Shown here: piece after piece, positions 22,375-32,154 of the stretch | How the letters are laid out: every line of letters begins with the position of its first letter | Numbering within the stretch: position 1 is the stretch's first letter | NCBI GenBank assembly: GCA_964516295.1 | Contig: CAZEYT010000009.1 | Coordinates: 1 to 54,233, forward strand | Reading direction: 5' to 3' | Length of the DNA stretch: 54,233 nucleotides | Source: CAZEYT01 sp964516295 | GTDB lineage: Bacteria > Verrucomicrobiota > Verrucomicrobiia > Chthoniobacterales > Terrimicrobiaceae | Program-made: the position numbers and the translations under genes | Notes under the pieces: model-generated | The model's database searches: none | Told to the model about the DNA's origin: nothing | Seen by the model: the letters and a program-made list of their open reading frames with translations, nothing else

Positions 22375-24063
22375 GTGAAAGTTCACGAATTTCTTCAAGC
22401 CGCGCTCTTTGTTGCGGCGGTGTGTCTGGCGGCTCCGCCGATGGGGGCGTATCTGGCGCGGGTCTTCCGCGGCGAGCGTCATCTTCTTTCTCCCCTGACC
22501 AATCCGCTGGAATCCCTGCTGCGGAACCTGTGCGGTACGGGCGGCGGGAGCATGACGTGGAAGACCTACGCAGCGGCGCTGCTCGTCTTCAACGGGGCGG
22601 GAATCCTTCTGCTCCTCGCGATCCAGATGTTGCAGGGTCTTCTCCCGGCCAATCCGGAGAATCTTCCCGGGCTGCCTTTTGCGCTGGCGCTGAACACGGC
22701 GGTCTCGTTTGTCACCAATACCAACTGGCAGGCCTACTCCGGGGAAGCGACGATGAGCTATTTCACGCAGATGGCCGGTCTGGCGGTGCAGAATTTTCTC
22801 AGTGCGGCCACGGGACTCACGGTCGCCGTGGCTCTGACCCGTGGTCTCACCGGAGCCCGGGACGGACTCATTGGCAACTTCTGGGAAGATCTGCTCCGCT
22901 CGATCTTGTGCGTCCTTTTGCCACTCTCGGCGGTGCTGGCCGTGGTTCTTGTGGCGGAAGGCGTTCCGCAAACCCTCGCGCCGTACGCGATCGCAACGAC
23001 GCTGGCCGGAGATGAACAAAAGATCCCCCTGGGTCCGGTCGCCTCGCAACTGGCGATCAAACAACTCGGGACCAATGGCGGCGGGTTCTTCGGAGTGAAT
23101 GCCGCCCATCCATTCGAGAACCCGACCCCGCTCACGAATTATCTCCAGACCTTCGCGATTTTCCTCATCCCCGCCGGGCTGACGTTTTTCTTCGGTCGAA
23201 TGGCCGGGAATCGCCGTCAGGGACATGTTCTCTTCGGCGTGATGCTCGCCCTGTTCTTGGGAGCCTTTGCCATGGCCTGGTGGGCGGAGGTTCAACCCAA
23301 TCCCGCGAATGGTCTCGAGCGTCTCATGGAAGGAAAAGAGACGCGGTTCGGCGTGATGAACAGCGCGCTCTTTGCCACGACCACCACGGCCGCCTCTTGC
23401 GGTGCGGTGAACGCGATGCACGGGAGCCTGAGTCCGCTGGCCGGCGGGATCGCCCTGCTGAACATCCTCTTCGGTGAAGTGGTCTTCGGGGGAGTCGGTG
23501 CCGGGCTCTATGGCATGCTTCTTTTCGTGATTCTCACGGTGTTCCTCGCCGGGCTGATGGTCGGACGAACGCCCGAGTATCTGGGCAAGAAAATCGAGAG
23601 CGCGGAGATCCGCTGGACCGTGATCGGGGTGCTCGTTCCGTGCGTCTGCATCCTCGTCGGACTGGCGGTGGCGTGTTTGGTCCCGGCTGGGTCCGCCACG
23701 CTGGGAAATGCAGGTCCGCATGGATTTTCAGAAATGTTTTATGCCTTTGCTTCGGCGGCCGGGAACAATGGGTCAGCCTTCGGCGGGCTTGGAGCCAATA
23801 CCGATTTCTACAACTACTCGCTGACCGCGGCGATGCTCGTCGGGCGGTTCGGCGTGATCCTCGCGTGTCTGGCCGTCGCCGGGAACTTTGCGATGAAGTC
23901 CCGACTGGCGGTCTCGGCCGGCACGTTTCCAACCCACGGCGCGACCTTTGGCATCCTGCTCGCCGCGGTCGTCCTCATCGTCGGCGCTCTGACGTTTTTC
24001 CCCGCTCTGTGCCTCGGTCCCATCGTCGAACAATTTCTCATGCTTTCCGGCCGCACTTTCTAA
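22375..24063 (+). CDS. kdpA: Potassium-transporting ATPase, potassium-binding subunit KdpA
   Basis: 562 residues starting at a GTG (22375). KdpA is the K+ channel-like subunit of the high-affinity Kdp pump and belongs to the superfamily of K+ transporters. About ten hydrophobic segments are visible. The selectivity-type loops are recognisable: CGTGGGSMTWK, SFVTNTNWQAYSGE, KQLGTNGGGFFGVNAAHP and SAAGNNGSAFGGLGAN (read singly). kdpB begins 1 bp after the stop. No kdpF is seen upstream. Only 71 bp separate the start from the IS5 flank, so the insertion lies in the promoter region. Confidence 0.97.
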   Translation: MKVHEFLQAALFVAAVCLAAPPMGAYLARVFRGERHLLSPLTNPLESLLRNLCGTGGGSMTWKTYAAALLVFNGAGILLLLAIQMLQGLLPANPENLPGLPFALALNTAVSFVTNTNWQAYSGEATMSYFTQMAGLAVQNFLSAATGLTVAVALTRGLTGARDGLIGNFWEDLLRSILCVLLPLSAVLAVVLVAEGVPQTLAPYAIATTLAGDEQKIPLGPVASQLAIKQLGTNGGGFFGVNAAHPFENPTPLTNYLQTFAIFLIPAGLTFFFGRMAGNRRQGHVLFGVMLALFLGAFAMAWWAEVQPNPANGLERLMEGKETRFGVMNSALFATTTTAASCGAVNAMHGSLSPLAGGIALLNILFGEVVFGGVGAGLYGMLLFVILTVFLAGLMVGRTPEYLGKKIESAEIRWTVIGVLVPCVCILVGLAVACLVPAGSATLGNAGPHGFSEMFYAFASAAGNNGSAFGGLGANTDFYNYSLTAAMLVGRFGVILACLAVAGNFAMKSRLAVSAGTFPTHGATFGILLAAVVLIVGALTFFPALCLGPIVEQFLMLSGRTF

Positions 24064-24064
24064 A

Positions 24065-26131
24065 ATGAAATCGAACCCATCCCAAACTCCCGCTCTCCTT
24101 GCCGCCGCCGCGCTGGAAGCGCTGCGCAAACTGGACCCGCGCGTGCAATGGCGGAATCCGGTCATGTTTCTCGTTTTCCTCGGAGCGATTGCGACATCGG
24201 TGTTCTGTGTGCTGTCGCCGGGATCGTTCGCCATCCAGATCGCGCTCTGGCTTTGGTTCACCGTGCTCTTCGCGAACTTCGCCGAGGCACTTGCCGAGGG
24301 TCGTGGACGAGCCCAGACCGCCACCCTGCGTCGCATGCGGACGACGACCAACGGACGGCGGCTCCGCGATGGGGCCGAGGAAATCGTCCCGGCCTCCGAC
24401 CTCCAACCGGGCGATCTGGTCGTCTGCGAAGCCGGGGACGTCATTCCTTCGGATGGCGATGTGGTGGAGGGAATTGCCACGGTGGACGAAAGCGCCATCA
24501 CGGGCGAATCCGCCCCGGTCATTCGCGAAAGCGGTGGCGACCGAAGTGCCGTGACCGGTGGAACGCGCGTCACAAGCGACCGGGTCGTGATCCGCATCAG
24601 CGTCCTGCCGGGACAGACCTTTCTGGACCGCATGATTTCGATGGTCGACGGAGCGAGCCGACAACGGACGCCGAACGAGATCGCTCTCGGCATCCTGCTC
24701 GTGAGTCTCACCGCGGTGTTTGTCCTGGCCATTGTCACGCTGCCGGCCTTTGCCACCTTTGCCGAGAAACAGGCGGGCCAAACCGGGGCGGTGAATCTTT
24801 CGCTGCCGGTTTTGATTTCGCTCCTGGTCTGCCTGATTCCCACAACAATTGGCGGGCTGCTCAGTGCGATTGGCATCAGCGGGATCGACCGTCTGATGAA
24901 GCGTCATGTGTTGGCGACCTCCGGCCGGGCGGTCGAGGCCGCCGGGGATATTGATGTTCTTCTTCTGGACAAGACCGGGACAATCACGCTCGGCAACCGC
25001 CAGGCCTCGGCGTTTCTGCCGGCTCCCGGCGTTGCCGAAAAAGACCTCGCCGCCGCGGCGCAGCTGGCCTCCCTCGCCGATGAGACCCCCGAGGGCCGGA
25101 GCATTGTCGTCCTCGCGAAGGAACGATTCGACCTGCGGCCGAAAGATCTCGCCGGGCAACATGTCACGTTTGTTCCGTTCACCGCCCGAACGCGCATGAG
25201 CGGCATTGACATCCAGGAGCCTCATCGCGCCATGCAGATCCGCAAAGGCGCGGCCGAGCAGGTCATCGCCTGGGTTGCCGAACAGGGCGGTGCCTGTGCC
25301 GACGCGGTAAGAAGCGACATCGAGCGGGTCTCCAAAGCGGGCGGAACTCCGCTGGTGGTCGGCGAACCCTCGGGCGTGCTCGGCGTCGTTTTTCTCAAGG
25401 ACACAATCAAGGGAGGAATCCGCGAACGTTTCTCCGAGCTGCGGCGGATGGGCATTCGGACGGTCATGATCACGGGAGACAATCCGGTGACCGCCGCCGC
25501 GATTGCTGCCGAAGCAGGGGTGGATGATTTTCTCGCCGAGGCCCGGCCCGAGGACAAACTTGCGCGAATCCGCGCCGAGCAATCCGCCGGCCATCTCGTG
25601 GCCATGACCGGAGATGGCACCAACGATGCCCCAGCCCTCGCGCAGGCGGATGTCGGCGTGGCCATGGGCAGCGGAACCCAGGCGGCCCGTGAAGCCGGGA
25701 ACATGGTCGATCTCGAAAGTGATCCGACAAAAATCCTTGATGTCGTCGTGATCGGAAAACAACTGCTGATGACCCGTGGAGCGCTCACGACCTTCAGTAT
25801 TGCCAACGACGTGGCCAAGTATTTCGCGATCCTGCCCGCCATGTTCGCCACGCTCTACGCCGTCGCGCCCGGCGCACCCGGACCGCTGAAAGCACTGGAC
25901 ATCATGCGGCTGCACAGTCCGGAAAGTGCGGTGCTCAGTGCCGTGATCTTTAATGCGCTCATCATCATCGCCCTCATCCCGCTGGCGCTGCGCGGGGTTC
26001 CCTGCCGTGCGGCCGATGCCTCATCGATCCTTCGCCGGAATGTGCTTCTCTACGGATTGGGCGGCCTGCTCGTGCCGTTCGTCGGCATCAAGCTCATCGA
26101 TGTGCTTTTGACCACACTCCACCTTGTTTGA
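24065..26131 (+). CDS. kdpB: Potassium-transporting ATPase, catalytic subunit KdpB
   Basis: 688 residues, the usual length. P-type ATPase subunit that hydrolyses ATP and drives K+ transfer from KdpA. The phosphorylated Asp is residue 302 in LLLDKTGTITLGNR. The actuator-domain TGES motif is in AITGESAPV, and the hinge is TGDGTNDAPALAQADVG. About seven membrane segments are seen. Its stop is followed 2 bp later by the kdpC ATG; an in-frame TTG at 26128 overlaps the stop. Confidence 0.98.
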   Translation: MKSNPSQTPALLAAAALEALRKLDPRVQWRNPVMFLVFLGAIATSVFCVLSPGSFAIQIALWLWFTVLFANFAEALAEGRGRAQTATLRRMRTTTNGRRLRDGAEEIVPASDLQPGDLVVCEAGDVIPSDGDVVEGIATVDESAITGESAPVIRESGGDRSAVTGGTRVTSDRVVIRISVLPGQTFLDRMISMVDGASRQRTPNEIALGILLVSLTAVFVLAIVTLPAFATFAEKQAGQTGAVNLSLPVLISLLVCLIPTTIGGLLSAIGISGIDRLMKRHVLATSGRAVEAAGDIDVLLLDKTGTITLGNRQASAFLPAPGVAEKDLAAAAQLASLADETPEGRSIVVLAKERFDLRPKDLAGQHVTFVPFTARTRMSGIDIQEPHRAMQIRKGAAEQVIAWVAEQGGACADAVRSDIERVSKAGGTPLVVGEPSGVLGVVFLKDTIKGGIRERFSELRRMGIRTVMITGDNPVTAAAIAAEAGVDDFLAEARPEDKLARIRAEQSAGHLVAMTGDGTNDAPALAQADVGVAMGSGTQAAREAGNMVDLESDPTKILDVVVIGKQLLMTRGALTTFSIANDVAKYFAILPAMFATLYAVAPGAPGPLKALDIMRLHSPESAVLSAVIFNALIIIALIPLALRGVPCRAADASSILRRNVLLYGLGGLLVPFVGIKLIDVLLTTLHLV

Positions 26132-26133
26132 CC

Positions 26134-26676
26134 ATGAACCTCCTCCTTACTTCGATTCGCACTCTTCTCGTCCTCACCGTTGTAACGGGGTTGCTCTATC
26201 CGCTCGGTGTCACCGCCCTGGCGAGGGTTTTCCCGTCACAGGCCGAAGGCTCGCAGATCACGCGCGGCGACGTCGTGGTCGGCTCCAAATGGCTCGCGCA
26301 GAAGAATCTCTCGCCGAGGTATTTCCAACCCCGGCCGAGTGCAGGCGACTATGCGACGGTCGCCAGTGCCGCAAGCCAGCTCGGGCCGACAAGTGCGGTC
26401 CTCGCCAGGGCCATTGCCGAACGAAAGGCAGCCTGGGGTGACGACGCCCCGCCGGAACTCCTGACGACCAGCGGGAGTGGGCTCGACCCGCATGTTTCGC
26501 CCGAGGCCGCGGCATTCCAGATTCCCCGTGTGGCGGAAGCCCGGGGATTGTCCGGGGAGACCGTCGCGGCATTGGTGCGGCGTCATACCGAGGGGTCACA
26601 GTGGGGCTTCCTTGGCGAGCCAAGGGTGAATATCCTATTGCTGAATCTCGCGCTTGATGACACCGGCCGACCCTGA
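26134..26676 (+). CDS. kdpC: Potassium-transporting ATPase, subunit KdpC
   Basis: 180 residues from the ATG at 26134. KdpC has one N-terminal membrane helix (TLLVLTVVTGLLYPLGVTAL) and a periplasmic domain, and stabilises the Kdp complex and its ATP binding. Family blocks: GSKWLAQKNLSPRYFQPRPS with the YFQPRPS core, SGSGLDPHVSPEAAAFQIPRVA (read as GSGLDPH, SPEAA, QIPRVA), and the ending GEPRVNILLLNLALD. The gene overlaps the kdpD start by 20 bp. Confidence 0.97.
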   Translation: MNLLLTSIRTLLVLTVVTGLLYPLGVTALARVFPSQAEGSQITRGDVVVGSKWLAQKNLSPRYFQPRPSAGDYATVASAASQLGPTSAVLARAIAERKAAWGDDAPPELLTTSGSGLDPHVSPEAAAFQIPRVAEARGLSGETVAALVRRHTEGSQWGFLGEPRVNILLLNLALDDTGRP

Positions 26677-29269
26677 TTTTTCCCGCCCCGACCCGGATCG
26701 TCTTCTGGAGAGAATCCAGGCCGACGAGCATCGGTCGCGGCGTGGACGGTTGAAGATTTTTGTGGGGATGTGTCCCGGCGTGGGAAAGACCTATGCCATG
26801 CTGCAGGCGGCCCGGCGAAAGCAGGCCGAGGGCATCGAGGTCGTGGTCGGCCTTGTCGAGACGCATGGCCGCTCCGAGACCGCCGCGTTATTGGACGGAC
26901 TTCCGATTGTTCCGCGGGTTCGCATTGCCTACCGCGGCGCGGAGTTCGAGGAAATGGACATTGAGGGCATTTTGCTTTGGAAGCCGCGACTCGCCGTGGT
27001 GGACGAACTCGCGCATACGAACACCCCCGGCTCGCGACATCCCAAGCGCTACCAAGATGTCCTGGAGCTTCTTGACGGAGGGATCGATGTCTTCACCACG
27101 CTGAACATCCAACACATCGAGAGCCGGAGCGAAGCGGTGCGCCGGTTGGCCGGGGTTCCTGTCCGCGAAACCGTTCCCGATTCCGTGCTCGATGCCGCCG
27201 ACGAGATCGAACTCATCGACATCACTCCCGAGCAACTCCGCCAAAGACTGGCCGAGGGGCGGGTTTATCTCGGCGAGCGAGCCGCGGCTGCGGCAGAGAA
27301 TTTTTTCCGCGAATCTCACCTCGCCGTGCTCCGCGAGATGGCACTGCGGTTTACCGCCGAGCATGTCGAGCGCCGCTCAAGGAAGGAAAGGCCGGCCGGA
27401 CAGCGCGGTGGCGAACTTTTGGTTGTCGGGGTAAGCGCGAGTCCGCATTCGGCTCAGCTCCTGCGGTGGACGCGACGCTATGCGGCGGGACTCGAGGCGC
27501 CATGGATTGCGGTTGCCATCGAGACGCCACGTCCGCTTTCCGCAGAGGACGAACAACGCCGCTCTGCCAACCTTCGGCTCGCCCGCGAACTCGGCGCGGA
27601 TGTCGTTCTGGCCGCCGGAACATCGGTCGCCGAAACGCTGGTGCGCGTCGCCCGCGAACACCGCGCCACCCACTTGATCCTTGGCAAACCCCACGGCCCG
27701 GCCTGGCGCTGGTTTTTTCGTTCTCCCATTCCCTGGACCATCGAGAACAGCGGGGGAATGGATGTGCAATTGATCCGCACCGATGAGACACGGGGACCAT
27801 CGCCGACACCGCCGGCCCGCACGGATCCGGGGATTTTTCGAGAAGTCCTGGCCGTTCTCGGTCTCACGTCTGCGGTCACCGTTGCCGGATTGTTGATTCT
27901 GGACGCAGCGGGCTATTGGTCGGTGGCTCTTTTGTATCTCTTGATGGTCACCATCGCCGGCCTGAACTTCTCGAGAATGTCCACACTGCTTCTGGCGGGA
28001 CTTTCCGCACTGGCATGGAATTTCTTGTTCATCCCACCGCGATTCACGTTTTGGATCGGACGACCGCACGACGTGCTGATGTTTGCCATGTTTTTTGTCA
28101 CTGCGCTGGTCGTCGGAAGCCTGACGTCGCGCCTGCGCGAGAGGGAGCTTTTGGAAAGCCGCCGCGAACGGCGGGCAGCGGCGCTTTTTCATCTGACACG
28201 CCGGCTCGCGCAGGCTGGAGATCTCAAGGAAGCGGTCGGAGAAATGATGACGCAACTGGCCGATTCGTTCGATCTCGCCGGGGCGGTTTTTTTGCGAGAC
28301 ACGGACGGGAGGTTTGAGGCCGAGAGCCATCCGGCGAGTCATTGGAAGACGGACGGCTCGGAGGCCGCCGTGGCGCAGTGGGTCTTTACGAATCAGCGAC
28401 CGGCCGGCCGTACGACCGACACGCTGGGCGAGTCCCGGGGGTTGTATCTGCCGCTCCGGGTCGGCGGGCAGGTCGAAGGGGTCCTCGCGGTCGATCTGGA
28501 AAATCACCCGCCGCTAAGCCCCGCCCAGCGCGAGCTTTTGGAAACCTTTGCCGATCAATTTGCCGTCGTCGCCGCGAAGGAACGCGGACGCCAGATTCAA
28601 CAACAGGCCCGCATTGTCGCCGAGGCCGGTCAGCTCCAGCAAACATTGTTCGACAGCGTCTCGCATGAGTTGAAAACTCCCATCGCGGCGATTCAGGCGG
28701 CCCTGGACCAATCGGAACCCGATCTCGGCGAGGTCCGCGTCGCCGCCAAGCGTCTGCGGCAGGCGGTGTCTCATCTGTTGGATGCCACGCGCATCGAATC
28801 CGGGCTGCTCCAACCGACGCTCGAATGGTGCGATGTGCAGGAAATCGTGGCCGATGCCCTCCGACTCGGCCAGGCGACCGGCTTGGTTGCTTTTGAACCC
28901 AAAGAATCCCTCGCGCCGATCCGGGCCGACGCCGGACTCCTTGCCCAAGCGCTGGCGATTCTCGTGCAAAACGCATTGGTTCACGCAAAGGCGCCTGAAA
29001 GGCCATCTGTTTCCGTGGAGGATGACGGCAGCAGGATTGTGTTCTCGGTCAGCGACCGGGGACCCGGACTTCCGGAGGGACGGGATGTTTTCTCGAAATT
29101 TGTTCGCGGTCCATCGGCCACTCCCGGCGGGCTGGGATTGGGACTCCCGATCGCGCGGCATCTTGCCGAAATTCACCACGGCACCGTGGAAGCGCAAGCG
29201 AGACCAGGTGGTGGCACGGTTTTTCGATTGCGGATTCCGCGGGGCGGTCCGATGAAGTTGCCGGAATGA
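26657..29269 (+). CDS. kdpD: Osmosensitive K+ channel histidine kinase KdpD
   Basis: 870 residues from the ATG at 26657, inside the end of kdpC (a TTG lies 3 bp earlier). Domains in order: the N-terminal KdpD domain with Walker A GMCPGVGKT (about 37-45) and VVDELAHTNTPGSRHPKRYQD (read as VVDELAHTN, SRHPKRYQD); a universal-stress-protein domain (about 250-370, VVGVSASPHS); four short transmembrane segments (about 400-490); a GAF-like domain; then HisKA with the phosphorylated His in SVSHELKTPIAA and HATPase with QNALVHA, DRGPGLP and GLGLGLPIARH. It senses K+ limitation or turgor and phosphorylates KdpE. Confidence 0.97.
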   Translation: MTPADPDFSRPDPDRLLERIQADEHRSRRGRLKIFVGMCPGVGKTYAMLQAARRKQAEGIEVVVGLVETHGRSETAALLDGLPIVPRVRIAYRGAEFEEMDIEGILLWKPRLAVVDELAHTNTPGSRHPKRYQDVLELLDGGIDVFTTLNIQHIESRSEAVRRLAGVPVRETVPDSVLDAADEIELIDITPEQLRQRLAEGRVYLGERAAAAAENFFRESHLAVLREMALRFTAEHVERRSRKERPAGQRGGELLVVGVSASPHSAQLLRWTRRYAAGLEAPWIAVAIETPRPLSAEDEQRRSANLRLARELGADVVLAAGTSVAETLVRVAREHRATHLILGKPHGPAWRWFFRSPIPWTIENSGGMDVQLIRTDETRGPSPTPPARTDPGIFREVLAVLGLTSAVTVAGLLILDAAGYWSVALLYLLMVTIAGLNFSRMSTLLLAGLSALAWNFLFIPPRFTFWIGRPHDVLMFAMFFVTALVVGSLTSRLRERELLESRRERRAAALFHLTRRLAQAGDLKEAVGEMMTQLADSFDLAGAVFLRDTDGRFEAESHPASHWKTDGSEAAVAQWVFTNQRPAGRTTDTLGESRGLYLPLRVGGQVEGVLAVDLENHPPLSPAQRELLETFADQFAVVAAKERGRQIQQQARIVAEAGQLQQTLFDSVSHELKTPIAAIQAALDQSEPDLGEVRVAAKRLRQAVSHLLDATRIESGLLQPTLEWCDVQEIVADALRLGQATGLVAFEPKESLAPIRADAGLLAQALAILVQNALVHAKAPERPSVSVEDDGSRIVFSVSDRGPGLPEGRDVFSKFVRGPSATPGGLGLGLPIARHLAEIHHGTVEAQARPGGGTVFRLRIPRGGPMKLPE

Positions 29270-29940
29270 AGGCGCTTGTCATCGACGATGAAGTTCAAAT
29301 CCGGCGTTTGCTGCGAACGGCCTTGGAATTGGACGGCTACGACGTCGAGGAAGCGCAGAATGGCATTCTCGGCCTTCAGGCGTTGGTTCACGCGAGGCCG
29401 GATGTGGTGCTTCTCGACCTGGGGCTTCCGGATCTGGGCGGTCTGGAGGTCCTGCAAAGACTGCGCGGATGGAGCGAGGTCGCCGTGGTGGTCCTCACCG
29501 TACAGGATTCCGAACGCCAGAAAATTGCGGCGCTGGATGCCGGAGCGGACGATTTTGTGACGAAGCCGTTTGCGACCGGCGAATTGTTGGCGCGCATGCG
29601 CGCAGCCATGCGGCGAACGGCTCCCCGCATCGAAACACCGGTTTTCGAGCGCGATGGACTCCGTGTGGATCTCTCGGCGAAAACCGTTGCGCGCGGCGGC
29701 AAACCCGTGCACCTGACACCGACCGAGTGGGCGATCCTGACGCTTCTCATCCGTCACGAAGGCCGCGTTCTGACGCACGCCCAGATTCTCCAGGCGGTGT
29801 GGGGGCCGAATGCCGCCGAACATCGTGACTACCTGCGTGTTTACTTCACGCACCTCCGCAAAAAGATCGAAGTGACGCCCTCGGAGCCAAAACTCATCCT
29901 CAATGAGCCAGGAGTCGGCTATCGTTTGCTGGCGAGCTGA
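29266..29940 (+). CDS. kdpE: Response regulator KdpE (OmpR/PhoB type)
   Basis: 224 residues; the start overlaps the kdpD stop as ATGA. The receiver domain has the acidic pair in VIDDE, the phosphorylated Asp in VVLLDLGLPD, the Thr in VLTVQD and Lys in TKPFATGEL. The C-terminal winged helix includes HLTPTEWAILTLLIRHEGRVLTH and DYLRVYFTHLRKKIE (read in parts), close to the E. coli KdpE ending. It activates the kdp promoter. As the fifth gene of the operon it would be autoregulated. Confidence 0.97.
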   Translation: MKALVIDDEVQIRRLLRTALELDGYDVEEAQNGILGLQALVHARPDVVLLDLGLPDLGGLEVLQRLRGWSEVAVVVLTVQDSERQKIAALDAGADDFVTKPFATGELLARMRAAMRRTAPRIETPVFERDGLRVDLSAKTVARGGKPVHLTPTEWAILTLLIRHEGRVLTHAQILQAVWGPNAAEHRDYLRVYFTHLRKKIEVTPSEPKLILNEPGVGYRLLAS

Positions 29941-29988
29941 GAGTTATTCTATTGCGCACACCGGTTGCGTGAAACTAGAAGAATCCTC

Positions 29989-31455
29989 ATGAGACCTTCC
30001 TGGTTGGGATTGGTGGCGGTTGTCCTTTCTGCGGCGACCGGTTTTTCGCAGAACATCACTCTGAATCTGGTGAATGAGAATCCGAGCCTCTCGGTTCCGT
30101 ATGTCACCTTTGTTCAGGCGCTGGTCACAACGCAAACTTGGAGCACCAATGGTGAGTCCTCGACCACGCTTTTGGGCCCAGCGCTCAGTGCGACAGCCAA
30201 CAGCCAATCGCTTCAAAACGGCGTCGCCTACAGTTTTGCGGATCTCGGGGGAACATCGTCATCGGCCACGATCAGCCTCTCGCCGAACTGGGCCGGGAAC
30301 ATTTTTTTCAGCAACGGACCACTCGCCTTGGGGCAGTCCGGCCAGTCGCCGGTTCAGTCGCCGAATCCGACTCCGCCGCCGGCCTTCTCCATCCCGCAGT
30401 TCAGCCAGGCCCCGTTTTTCCCGACCAATCCGAACGGCTCGATCGACACCGACACCCTGCGTTACAATTACATCGAACTGGCGGGCGGAAGTGCGACGCA
30501 GATCAACCCGGACATCACTTACATCAATTACTATTCGGTCCCGATCCAGCTGACCCGCTCCTCGGACAACGCGACGCGAGGCCAACCCTCGTCACAGTCT
30601 GCGCTCGCGGCACTTCCCGGGAAACTGACAGCGATCTCCAGCAACAGTTCGACCGTGGTGGTGAATGATGCCAATGGCGTCGCGCGGATCATCAGTCCGG
30701 ACAATGGTAACACAATTGCCGCGGTGTATGACTCGTTTTCCGATTACATCGAAACGTCGTTTGATTCGGGGGCCACGCCGATTGATCTCTCGAACAGCTT
30801 TTCGGGCGTTCAGAACCCGCAGAGTGCCCGTTATGCGCAGCAGACTTACACCGGCACTTCGGTGACCTACACCGGCAGCGCCACCACCTCCGGGACGCTC
30901 ACGATCACCGGGACTTCCAGCAATTCCGACATCGGAGCCTACACGCTCACTTGGACCGGGACGGCGACCGACCTTTCCAACGCGATCTATCAGGCGGTTC
31001 TGGCTGGCTATTCAGTGACCTACTTGACCGGCAGCTTCTCGGGAGGCAATACCGGCGACAACGATGTCTTCAGCGCGATCACCCGCGACCTTCTTGCGGG
31101 TTACAATTTTGGGTTCATCAACAGCGCGACGGAACACAACAGCGAAACGGTCGGGAGTTTGTCCAGTGAGGAATGGATGACGCTCGGTTATGGTTATGCT
31201 TTCGACCACGCTCAGACCAACCCGCTTTACTACAACCAATGGGCGGCGGCATTCGCCGACACGTTTACGGATGTGTATACGTTTCCCTTCAACGACTTTT
31301 TCAGCGGATTTTCCCCGACTCTTGCCGTCAATTCCGGAGAGACGCTCACGATCACGCTGCTGAACCCCGTTCCGGAGCCGTCCACGTTTGCGCTTGTTGC
31401 GCTCGGCCTGCTTGGGGCGGGAGCGATGGTTCGTTCGCGGAAGAAGAAAGCCTGA
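29989..31455 (+). CDS. PEP-CTERM protein related to the protein at 18281 (GH64-like)
   Basis: 488 residues from the ATG at 29989, which gives a clean signal peptide (LGLVAVVLSAATGFSQ). The C-terminus is a PEP-CTERM signal (VPEPSTFALVALGLLGAGAM then RSRKKK). Internal segments ITYINYYSVPIQL, DLLAGYNFGFI and DVYTFPFNDFFSGF parallel those of the larger protein at 18281-20173, so the two are distant paralogues, here in opposite orientation around the IS/kdp block. The GH64/beta-1,3-glucanase relation is tentative. It begins 48 bp after kdpE, but its promoter is not evident. Confidence 0.72.
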   Translation: MRPSWLGLVAVVLSAATGFSQNITLNLVNENPSLSVPYVTFVQALVTTQTWSTNGESSTTLLGPALSATANSQSLQNGVAYSFADLGGTSSSATISLSPNWAGNIFFSNGPLALGQSGQSPVQSPNPTPPPAFSIPQFSQAPFFPTNPNGSIDTDTLRYNYIELAGGSATQINPDITYINYYSVPIQLTRSSDNATRGQPSSQSALAALPGKLTAISSNSSTVVVNDANGVARIISPDNGNTIAAVYDSFSDYIETSFDSGATPIDLSNSFSGVQNPQSARYAQQTYTGTSVTYTGSATTSGTLTITGTSSNSDIGAYTLTWTGTATDLSNAIYQAVLAGYSVTYLTGSFSGGNTGDNDVFSAITRDLLAGYNFGFINSATEHNSETVGSLSSEEWMTLGYGYAFDHAQTNPLYYNQWAAAFADTFTDVYTFPFNDFFSGFSPTLAVNSGETLTITLLNPVPEPSTFALVALGLLGAGAMVRSRKKKA

Positions 31456-31482
31456 GGGATTTCTTCCCGGGGCGAGAGTTCG

Positions 31483-32154
31483 TCAGGGAACGAGCAGGAC
31501 GGTGAGCTTTTTCGGTCCGTGGGCGCCGAGAACGAGGATGCGCTCGATGTCACCGGTGCGGCTTGGGCCGGTGATGAAGGACAGGAATGCCGGGATCGTT
31601 CCGTAAACGGAACGGACACGGGCAAAGGCGGCGGCGAGGTCGGGGACGATCTGGCGTTCGGAGGCGATGACGATGTGGTGGGGCGGGAGGACCGAGAGCG
31701 CACGACCTCCGGCACCGGACGATGTTACCACAATGCCCCCGGTTTGCGCGACGAGGCCGTCGCATCCGCTGATGCCGGCGTCACAACGTTCCAGGTCGAG
31801 TTTTTCGTAGGGTTCGTCGGTGCGGAGGACGCGAAGCCCAAGGGCGGCGACGGCGGCGTTTCCCAGCTCGAAATGGTGGGAGGCCACGGATTTCCAACCT
31901 TCTGCAGAGGCGATTTCGGCAAGGACGGGGGCGGGATCGGGACAACGGATGACCGTGGTCTTGAGGTCCTGCGAGTTTTTTTTGAAGAGGGCCAGCTGAC
32001 CGGCATGGTCGGGCGGGACAGGTGGGAGCCAATCCTGCGGCGGGTGTTCACCGGCGGCATCGGAGTTTGTGCCGTGGAGGTGGCGGGCAGGTGCCGGGGT
32101 TTGAAGCGCCTCGCGAATGCGGCGCAGGATTTTCTCGCGGCTATCGGCGGGCAT
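31483..32154 (-). CDS. lutC: Lactate utilization protein LutC (LUD domain)
   Basis: 223 residues from the ATG at 32154. The LUD domain includes CDAGISGCDGLVAQTGGIVV and SVLPPHHIVIASERQIV (read in parts), with the core TGTI-type stretch as TGGIVVTSSG. It is the third subunit of the LutABC complex that oxidises L-lactate to pyruvate. The start lies 14 bp inside the end of lutB, indicating tight coupling. The 3' end faces the PEP-CTERM gene at 29989 with a 27-bp gap. Confidence 0.93.
   Translation of the reverse strand: MPADSREKILRRIREALQTPAPARHLHGTNSDAAGEHPPQDWLPPVPPDHAGQLALFKKNSQDLKTTVIRCPDPAPVLAEIASAEGWKSVASHHFELGNAAVAALGLRVLRTDEPYEKLDLERCDAGISGCDGLVAQTGGIVVTSSGAGGRALSVLPPHHIVIASERQIVPDLAAAFARVRSVYGTIPAFLSFITGPSRTGDIERILVLGAHGPKKLTVLLVP

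Noticed and set aside
18281..31455. Possible inversion of the kdp block by recombination between the two GH64-like genes
   Set aside because: The genes are only distantly similar in protein and show no long identical DNA, so homologous inversion is unlikely.
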